This document shows, one piece after another, positions 57,000-64,000 of a DNA stretch of 64,000 bases. Made by a program: the position numbers and the translations under genes. The DNA is from Lithobates sylvaticus (lineage: Eukaryota > Chordata > Amphibia > Anura > Ranidae). The notes beneath the pieces were generated by a model. It ran no database searches. It was not told the origin of the DNA and saw only the letters and a program-made list of their open reading frames with translations. The DNA lies in the NCBI GenBank assembly GCA_028564925.1, contig CM053034.1, forward strand, positions 148,984,052-149,048,051, given 5' to 3'. Position 1 is the stretch's first letter; every line of letters starts with the position of its first letter.

Positions 57000-57087
57000 T
57001 GCCCTCTTTCAGGCATACTGACCAGCTAGGCCAAGGCACACCTCTGGCCTTGGTAGATAGGGTATCGCATTTCCAAGTGAAGACTCC
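57000..57087 (+). repeat. terminal block B2
   Basis: Near-identical to B1 (shared CAGCTAGGCCAAGGCACACCT and GCATTTCCAAGTGAAGACTC). It marks the right end of the candidate element. Confidence 0.85.
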
Positions 57088-57965
57088 ATTTGACTACAAA
57101 TATATTATGGAAATGTTTAGCAATCCAACTAATATAAGCAAACACATCACATTGCAAAATTTAAAATGGGACTTTACTGTAATATTTCTCTATTTCATTC
57201 ACCAAAGTAATTTGTTTCCCAAATGATATCTCACATATACCTATAAATATCAATTATTAAATATTTAATTTATTTTAAGACTATTTGGAAACTAGTGCAG
57301 AACAACATATGTAGGTCCTATTGAATTTCCACCCTTTTTCTTTTGTATACTCAGATTTTTATTTTTTCTAAATATTTTTGTTTTTAAAAATGGCAATGAG
57401 GATTTATAGCTATCCAATATCAAGCAGGGGAGTTGGTAATGGGAAATAATAGAGTTGTATGTGATGCTAAGGAATGACCTTTGGCTAAATACATATCCTT
57501 CAGCAGTTTAACAGACATGAGAGGGAAAGTGTTTAGGCACATCATCACATATCATCAGCATTAATATGCCACTGAAAAATGAAGCTATCCCAATATTAAA
57601 AAAATCAATCACAGAATCCAGTGTGACGGATGCATTTTAGAGCATAGTGCAACATAGAGGCTTTTTTTGCAGTGGGTTAGCAAGATCACAGCTCCCACGA
57701 TGCAGGCCTTTGACTCAGTTTATCTGCTATTTTTTCTGTGGTTAATTTAATCAAAGAGTCATTATTATAGTAACCATGACAGTGATTTCTAAGAGAGATG
57801 TTCTTTCTTCTGCTATATTACATAAATCTAAAGTTTGTAGGTGTAAAACCAACTCTGGAAGGACAGACACAAGCTGAATAGACAGACCCAGAAAACTAGA
57901 AGGGTGAGGCTGGGATGACAATACTTGAATACATGAAATCGGGCATAAAACTGAAATGGTATTTA
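57088..57965. other. AT-rich intergenic DNA, no gene
   Basis: No supported feature. Confidence 0.6.
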
Positions 57966-57969
57966 TTAA

Positions 57970-58460
57970 AGTGGACCTCCATTCTTACCTTCAACTTTTA
58001 ATTTGACTTCTCCCCCCCACTACTAAGATTTGGGAACAATTTTTTAAACAAACACCTTTTTTTAATAAAAGAGTGTTGGGACTTCTGACTTTCTTGCCTA
58101 GGCAAGAATGATGCAGCCCCAGCAATCCGCAGCCTCCTGAAATAGAAATGTCCTGCACCCCAGAAAGCTTGTGGCACTAAATACCAAATTGCATGTGTAC
58201 TATAAATTTTGTGTATGTGATGTGAAGTATCCTGTACACTGCAGATGCACAGCGGGGCAACACAAGGGGTACGTCAAGAACAAGAAAGTCAGCTCCCTAA
58301 TGACGTAGGAAGAGAAGATGGTGGTGCTGTATCTGGCATGCAGCAGTGGAGCAATGGTTTACAGCCTACAACACTGGGTGTTTTTAAAGACAACCCAGCA
58401 GATGAGGTAGGATAGGATGGGGAAAAATGTATGGAGGAAGTGACGTTCATCTTTACCAGT
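57970..58460. mobile_element. possible TTAA-type repeat
   Basis: TTAA at 57,966-57,969 followed by AGTGGACCTCCATTCTTACC, which resembles a common frog TTAA-MITE end. A weak inverted partner (GGAAGTGACGTTCATCTTTACC) lies at 58,436-58,457 without a clean TTAA. A tentative call. Confidence 0.35.
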
Positions 58461-58487
58461 AGAAGGAAAAGATATTGGTCTGTTGGC

Positions 58488-58620
58488 AAATAGGCTGTTT
58501 ACTTTGCAAAGAATACCCAATATGCAAGTGCAAGGAAAATAAAACCACAGTATTTTGCTTGCACATAATGGGATGATGGAGGTCAGAATAGCTTCACCTC
58601 ATTCACTAAGCTAAGTGAGA
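58488..58620. mobile_element. partial MITE, same family as 44,523-44,766
   Basis: Shares GGCAAATAG.CTGT, GCTTGCACAT.AT.GGATGATGG and AGCTT..TCA.TC words. Termini are missing. Confidence 0.55.
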
Positions 58621-59946
58621 ATGTTTATAGATTGAAGTAAATACTAGGTTGAATTGGACAGTATGTATTATGTTATGTCTTACATGTTAGTCAGAGTTGT
58701 GACAGAAGCCATCTTAGTTCTTCTAGATGTGAAATATGCATTTTTAATGTAACAAGCATGCTTGATATGTCCTGCCTTTAGTAGTCAAAAATCTAAACAA
58801 TGCAACCAAACAATGCAACTCAACATTACAAGGTATCAATCTGGAGATATTGCAATTAAAAGAAATCTAAAACACAGTAAGGCCCACTGCTTTAACAGGA
58901 AATAGAGCTTGTTGACAAACAACCACCCAGCATAAACTGGGACAGTGTCATGTAAACCTTTCAGATTAATCAAAAATGTTAACAGCCTATCAAACTCATC
59001 TTCAAAGGTCATCTTCCAGTAAAGGAAAAGAAAAATAAATGCTGTCATTTACTGTTATAGATGGGAGTAAAAGGCAGGGACAACATATGCAGAGGCATGT
59101 CTACATAAGAGAGCAAAAAACATTATACTTATTATAAAATATATAATTATATGATCCTAAAAGCAATCCTGGGTTTAGTAAAATACAAACTCTGTTATAA
59201 AATGTGAAATGTAAGTGAACATTTCAACAGTTTGTGACCGACTGGAAACATTTGAGAGATTATCTATTCTCTGAGACTAAAGAAATGATTCTCAATAGAA
59301 TTATATCTGGAACAAACTTCCCATAAGTACAAGAAAACTAATACATTGAGGAGAAAAGCAATTGATACTGCAAGAACCATAAATCTGCTCAGGCACAATC
59401 TGAAATATTTCTAAACCAGAAAACAAATCATGTAAATCTTTGCAGTGTGGCTGAATTTGTTTTTCTTTTTTCTTATTTTTTTTTAGCTCAATACACTTTC
59501 TGCAAGTACAGAAAAATACCTGTTAATCTTGTGAAATTGTGGGTCCTTGTAACTTCCCATGGAATGAAGTTAAAACCTCCGACAATGTTATCACCTGTCT
59601 CTGGTGAGTTACAAAGCATTGCCCCTCAATGTAATTAGATGATGGGTGGAGGTGAAAATCAGGAGAGCAGCCTAGGGTCAAAATGTGTCTCCTCCATAAA
59701 TATATTTCAGAGAGTATACACTGGAACAGGGCATGTGTTACAGTAGGTGAACATAAAAAACAAAAGGCTAAAAAACTAAAACTAATGCAACCACATCTAA
59801 GGACCGGTAAGGTACAATATATTCCATGATTGTTTTTGGGTTTATAACATGGTATCAGTTCTTGGCTAAATCAAATAAAATAAGTAAAATAACAAATCAC
59901 TTTCTATCCCCAGATTTATGTGATACCACAGACAAAAGGAAAGCTG
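58621..59946. other. AT-rich intergenic DNA, no gene
   Basis: Short frames only, none recognisable. Confidence 0.55.
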
Positions 59947-59950
59947 TTAA

Positions 59951-60764
59951 AGTATCATTAAACCCAAGCCATTAAATATTATCAGTACATGCTGTTCATA
60001 CCCACTCAGTCACTATAGGATTCGTTTTCTGTATTGTGGGAAAAAAGGGCTTATCCTGCTGTTCACTGTCCCTACCTCTATGTCTGTGTCCCTGCTGCAG
60101 CCTGAGATTGTGTAGACCAGCCAGTGCCACATCTACTGAGCATGCTCCAGTTTCAGTTCCCTTGTAAGCTGTTCATTTCCTCCTTTTTCTTATCTGTGCA
60201 GCCTATGTGACTATAGAGTCTCACATGTGGGTGTATACCCTCTGGATAAATGAGAGCCCACTCTCTCCCACCTCCCTCTATGTCCACTAAACAGTTAAAC
60301 ACAATGGGGGTGGTTGATTGTTGATTAATGGAGGCATCACCTCCCTGTAATGCTAAGCAAGTACAAACAAAAGACACACACTGGAGGGGCATTAAACAGG
60401 CTGTGTTTGGCAGAACCTCAACCGAGATAGCCCACATCATGTGTGTGCACAGAAATAATAAACATTTGAGTTCAGATACATATTCATATGACGATTTAAA
60501 ACATTTCTTTTATATTAATTAGGTATTTTCCTTTGTATTTTAAGGGTTCTTCTTTTTTTTTTTTTAACATATGACTGAGGACTGGAAGCTCCTTCTGCTG
60601 ATGTTTCCATTAGATGGACTGGGAATGAGCTGGGTCCAATGGTAGCTGGGTATCGATTATGAAAAAGGCCATTTTAAAAATAAAATAAAATAAACACTGT
60701 GCCATTATCCATATACATGAAAAGAATGGATAATGCAAATTAAATAGCTTGTTTAGTATTACTT
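59951..60764. mobile_element. TTAA MITE (814 bp)
   Basis: TTAA at 59,947-59,950 and 60,765-60,768. Ends AGTATCATTAAACCC and, inverted, AGTAATACTAAACAAG. The GC-richer interior (60,050-60,290) holds a 95-codon minus-strand frame with no known domain. Probably a non-autonomous piggyBac-type element. Confidence 0.65.
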
Positions 60765-60768
60765 TAAA

Positions 60769-61539
60769 ATATGTAGTGAAGGTGATAGATCACACAGATA
60801 GCAATAGCAATTTTCAGGGAAACAAAATAATGGAAAAAAATGACTCAATTAAACTTAAAACTAATACACTGTTACAATACATTTGAATGCATTTACTTCT
60901 ATGAAACATTATATCAAGCAAAAGATTTATGGCTATGGTGGGTAGCGTTTGGATGTAAAAGGTAGATGCACTCAAACCTACAAAAGCAATACATAGAAAT
61001 TTTAGTTTTACATTGTAAATACCATGACTTCTCTTAACTGATATACAAATTTATGCAGTTTGCATTGTCCATAGGAGACTTTCAATAGGCAGTCATCTGA
61101 TGAAAAAAGCTCTAATAATTCTAAAGATTACAAGAATACTTTCATGGACTAATCTAATTCCCTGGAGAATACAAAATACAGGTGGATCAAAAAATTATCC
61201 CAACAGTACATTCTTCATGCAAAATTCAAATTGCATTAATTGCGATCTGGACATGATATTCAAAGCTAAAAAAAAAGATGCATAATGGGTCCAAAGCATG
61301 CAACAAATGTAAGTATTTCTTATTGGCAATGCTTTCACTGCATGGCGCTATTGTTGAGACAAATATCACTAAATGGGTAATAAGGTAATAAGTCCTCTTC
61401 AATGTTGAGTACATTGTGTCATACTTGTAATACTAGTTGCATCTTTGAGACAATTTTGCTACAAAACTCTCACAGCAGCCATGTGCGGTGTGTGTGCGAA
61501 CAGCCAGGGCCAGTGGTCTGTGCAAACTTCCCCATTTGG
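60769..61539. other. AT-rich intergenic DNA, no gene
   Basis: Nothing recognised. Confidence 0.55.
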
Positions 61540-61711
61540 GCAGCACATTGGCTTTGTGGTTAGCACATCTGCCTTGTAGCACTATGGTAATTGATTTGAA
61601 TCCTACCTACATTGAGTTTATTGTTCTCCTTCTGTATGTGTGGGTTTCCTCACACACTCTAAACACATGCTGGTAGAGGCATTGGCTTCTGTCTAAACTG
61701 GCTTTAAGTAT
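61540..61711 (+). mobile_element. tRNA-related SINE, 5' part
   Basis: GGGCAGCACATTGGCTTTGTGGTTAGCACATCTGCCTTGTAG is a decayed version of the vertebrate SINE head in which GTGGTTAGCAC acts as A box and GATTTGAATCC as a decayed B box (GGTTCGAATCC). It continues with GTGGGTTTCCTCACACACTC and stops after TATGTTTATGTATG. The 3' part of the same element type begins at 62,286. Confidence 0.7.
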
Positions 61712-62285
61712 GTTTATGTATGCAAGAAAGCAGCCCTGATTTCTCACCAAGCTGGCCAGGGTACCTCCCATCTTTCTTATGCTTAGAACCTACAGGGATT
61801 AGGGTATGCACACACCAGTATAGGTAGAAACTCCACTATCTTAGCTACTCACATTCTTCTGGCCTGAGGCCCACCTCCGATACTAAATGAATGTTCACAC
61901 GAGCATCGTTTTTAAATATTTTACTGTGGAAGCAACATATCTTTGATTTTTACACCCCACTCTCCAGTTTCATAGCTTCATGAGCAGTATATGGTTCACC
62001 CCAAGGTAGAAATACCTGAATACAGAATGTCTGGCTAGCTCCCCTGCACTTCTCAATGTAGGTCCTCCACAAGTGGGTTCTCCCTCAAAGTATCTATAGC
62101 CTAACCTGAAGGGTACTCTCCTTCTCAGGCTACAGACTTACATAGCATATATCAGGGGTAGCCTGTTCCCAATACTCCTCTGCCTAAGACTCCTCCCACA
62201 CAAGAATATAGAAAGGTACTATACTACACCCACTAGCTCTACCCAAAGTAGGAGCCTTACTAATAGAGGTTAGTACCTTTGCCTA
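61712..62285. other. 574-bp block separating the two SINE halves
   Basis: Unrecognised sequence lying exactly between the 5' and 3' parts of a SINE. No inverted ends or target duplication were identified by eye. It could be an insertion of an unknown element, or the two halves may belong to different copies. Confidence 0.4.
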
Positions 62286-62385
62286 CATAAATGTGATGTA
62301 GAGACCTTAGATTGTAAGCTCTTTGAGGGCAGGGACTGAGGAGAATGTACAATATATTTAGCTACTAGTACCTGCACAGGTAAGC
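62286..62385 (+). mobile_element. SINE, 3' part
   Basis: AATGTGATGTAGAGACCTTAGATTGTAAGCTC and GAGGGCAGGGACTGAGGAGAATGTACAATAT are the standard tail of frog SINEs with the 61,540 head. Confidence 0.7.
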
Positions 62386-62809
62386 TGCTAATTTAGATGG
62401 ATCCTAGATGCCTAAATAAACTTAAAATATGCTTATAATGGATGATCTAAGCAAGCTAGATGGTGCAAAATACCTCAGGTCATGGTACTGGCAACAAAAC
62501 CTAGAGAAGGTCTAGGTCATTCCATGCTTACAACATTTAACACACTACTAGCAAAGTACCATGTTACCTGGAATTCAAAATGTAGATATGTGAAACATAT
62601 ACAAGAAAAAAAAAATGGTAGCCTATTATTTCAATATCTTAGTATCTGGCAGCTCTGTTAAAGCTGAACTAAAAAAGGACTAAGTATGGTACCCCTCCTA
62701 GTGCATAGCAAGGAATAAATGCTCATTTAGTTTAGGGGTACATTGTAATTAGTAATACTTATTATATTCTTTGCTCCGCCAGCATGTCCTCCTCTTCCCT
62801 GAATGTGGA
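62386..62809. other. intergenic, nothing recognised
   Basis: No gene or repeat supported. Confidence 0.5.
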
Positions 62810-62975
62810 TTATTATTATTATTACGATACAGGATTTATATAGTGCCAACAGTTTACGCAGTGCTTTACAATGTAAAAATGAGACAATACAGTTATAATA
62901 CAATAAAATACAAGAGGATTAAGAGGGCCCTGTTTAGAAGAGCTTACAATCTAATAGGTCCTTGATGCCCTCATG
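62810..62975. repeat. dispersed short repeat with (TTA)n head
   Basis: TTATTATTATTATTAC followed by AGGATTTATATAGTGCCAAC, GCAGTGCTTTACAATGTAAA and AGAGCTTACAATCTAATAGG, a repeat I recognise as widespread in frog DNA. Its transposition class is not clear from this copy. Confidence 0.65.
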
Positions 62976-63109
62976 TAGTGGGTTTGTGGGGCCAGTCATA
63001 AGGTGGAGAGAAAGACTGTGAAGGCGAGGGATAAGAAGTATTTCTGCTTATTCCTTACTCCCTAGACTAAATAAGAACACAACTCTGTCACACTTTGATA
63101 CTGACACAC

Positions 63110-63249
63110 AGCACCTCCGATCACCGTTCTGCGCACCCACGCAGGCGCGCGCCGCCTCTGCTATCCTGATCATGTCATATGAGGTCCGATCAGGATAATT
63201 AAACCACTTTGCCGCCGTCATTTAGCTATACGGCAGGTGGCAAGGGGTT
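63110..63249. repeat. ranid-type repeat end with hairpin and TTAA
   Basis: Contains ATCCTGATCATGTCATATGA / GGTCCGATCAGGAT (hairpin, 63,163-63,200) and ends GGTGGCAAGGGGTTAA. The end resembles the family-A/E termini (TTAACCCCTTG inverted). Confidence 0.5.
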
Positions 63250-63600
63250 AACCAACCAAAACTTAATTTTTTCGTTTTGTATAGTGTGTTGAAAGGTTAG
63301 ACCCCCTCTCTAGTTTTTACTGCTGCCTGGGTCCCTCCAGGGAGATTTATTCCCCTATTTGTACTGGTAATTATCATTACTGTGAAAATCAGAAAGGAAA
63401 AATATTTATTTTTTGAGTTGTCCCTATGTCCCTAGTAAAAGAAGTAAGGGGATATCTTCCAGTACGGACGCATGTCATGGTGACTGTCTAAGTGTCGACT
63501 TTCCCTCACTTTGAGAGATTTCCCCTAACTTCCCGTTTGTCTCTGGGACATAAACTGAAATTTAATTTTTAAGGTAAAAAGATCCATTACCTATTAACAT
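63250..63600. repeat. dispersed repeat (GTCCCTCCAGGGAGA type)
   Basis: GTATAGTGTGTTGAAAGGTTAG, GTCCCTCCAGGGAGATTTA and TTGTCTCTGGGACATAAAC resemble a common ranid repeat. A short piece with TTTCCTCTCACTTCCTGTTT at 34,100-34,120 may be related. Ends not defined. Confidence 0.45.
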
Positions 63601-64000
63601 TTTTACACTAAAACTGATTGGAACAGACAAGCTAGCTAGCACAGAGGCACTGGGAGTGGCAAACCTGGGACTGCAACAGCTATCATCAAAACAGAGAGGG
63701 GTCCAGGGGAGCATACCAAAAAGAGTGACCGCTTGAAAACCAATGGGAGTGGTAAATGGTTCTAGTAATCTGGAAACATTCCATAAGCATCTTTGCAATG
63801 TTTTATCGTCTATGAAAAAAGCTTTTAATAAGACTACTTCCTATTTTATTGGTCAATGATGCTGTTAAAGCATTAAATATCAATAAAATGGTAAAGGAGG
63901 CAGAAGGCCTGGGACCAAGCTCATCTTTTACAGAAAAAGTCAAGCTTTGAATATAAGCTCAGCTGCCTACATTCAGCCATACCTTTGCTGAACTTTCCTG
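63601..64000. other. right edge of window, no gene
   Basis: The minus-strand frame at 63,562-63,798 has no recognisable domain. No feature is supported. Confidence 0.5.

Larger units (their letters stand above)
53386..57087 (+). mobile_element. candidate tyrosine-recombinase (Ngaro/DIRS-like) retroelement fossil, non-autonomous
   Basis: Two terminal sequence blocks are arranged as A1 (53,386-53,489), then B1 (56,721-56,808) and A2 (56,818-56,921), then B2 (57,000-57,087). That is the split-direct-repeat order known for Ngaro-type elements, in place of plain LTRs. No reverse transcriptase, RNase H or recombinase was recognised, so it looks like a deletion derivative or a broken copy. The interior is mostly two minisatellites plus 1 kb of unassigned sequence (55,720-56,720). 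The family call is inferred from structure only. Repeat pairs look roughly 85-95% alike by eye, so it is not very recent. Confidence 0.45.

Noticed and set aside
61540-61620. Possible tRNA gene
   Set aside because: Only the internal promoter-like boxes resemble a tRNA; there is no acceptor or anticodon stem pairing, and the 3' continuation is a SINE body.

Overview
The window reads as non-coding, repeat-packed DNA from a large amphibian genome, most likely a true frog (Ranidae). I recognise several short dispersed families from memory as typical of ranid genomes: the TTAA-flanked repeat seen at 13.1, 22 and 45 kb, the 'TGCCGCGTACACAC' element at 5.2, 27.8 and 32.5 kb, and the CR1-like LINE tail with its ATGTAACT end. 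The taxonomic call therefore rests on memory plus element content (BED-type hAT, Tc1, CR1, L1/Tx1, Penelope), not on a host gene. I found no convincing host exon, tRNA or other host RNA gene. The longer open frames belong to transposons, or are stop-free by accident inside tandem arrays.

Layout. 0-3 kb: AT-rich intergenic DNA. 3.06-4.4 kb: an L2/CR1-like LINE tail split by a 661-bp insertion with a 14-bp target duplication. 5.2-10.8 kb: a PIF/Harbinger-type MITE, a 3.8-kb decayed L1/Tx1-type LINE, and a Tc1 relic. 11.36-12.38 kb: a hAT MITE carrying a minisatellite. 13.1-18.0 kb: a TTAA-flanked repeat, a CR1 fragment, and a 2.1-kb foldback (palindromic) element that took a second CR1 insertion. 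20.0-24.4 kb: a hAT MITE, a second copy of the TTAA repeat, and a CR1 reverse-transcriptase half. 24.4-27.0 kb: a Penelope-like element (minus strand) with a CR1 tail inside its GIY-YIG domain. 27.0-30.2 kb: rearranged pieces of an older hAT relic with nested MITEs.

The centrepiece is 33,219-42,453, a 9.2-kb BED-finger hAT transposon bounded by a perfect 8-bp target duplication (CCTGTGAC at both ends) and TAGGGATG-type termini. On the minus strand it holds a TATA/CCAAT promoter, a 2-kb higher-order tandem array in the leader, a nearly open transposase (BED finger, RNase-H-like core, hATC domain) that alternates between two frames, and two different minisatellites (about 147 bp and exactly 142 bp) in the 3' part. 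One 142-bp unit is split by a 187-bp TTAA MITE, whose size can be proved from the array period.

42.5-50.5 kb: small MITEs, the third TTAA repeat, an L1-type LINE tail, a Tc1 relic and a CR1 tail. 50.5-53.4 kb: quiet AT-rich DNA. 53.39-57.09 kb: a region whose terminal repeats have the A1...B1-A2...B2 order of split direct repeats, suggesting a non-autonomous tyrosine-recombinase retroelement fossil; its interior is mostly two minisatellites. 57-64 kb: more quiet DNA with TTAA MITEs, a split SINE and frog-type short repeats.

Nothing here works as a host pathway. The recurring theme is nested insertion, and transposons acting as carriers of minisatellites: essentially every large tandem array in the window lies inside a mobile element.
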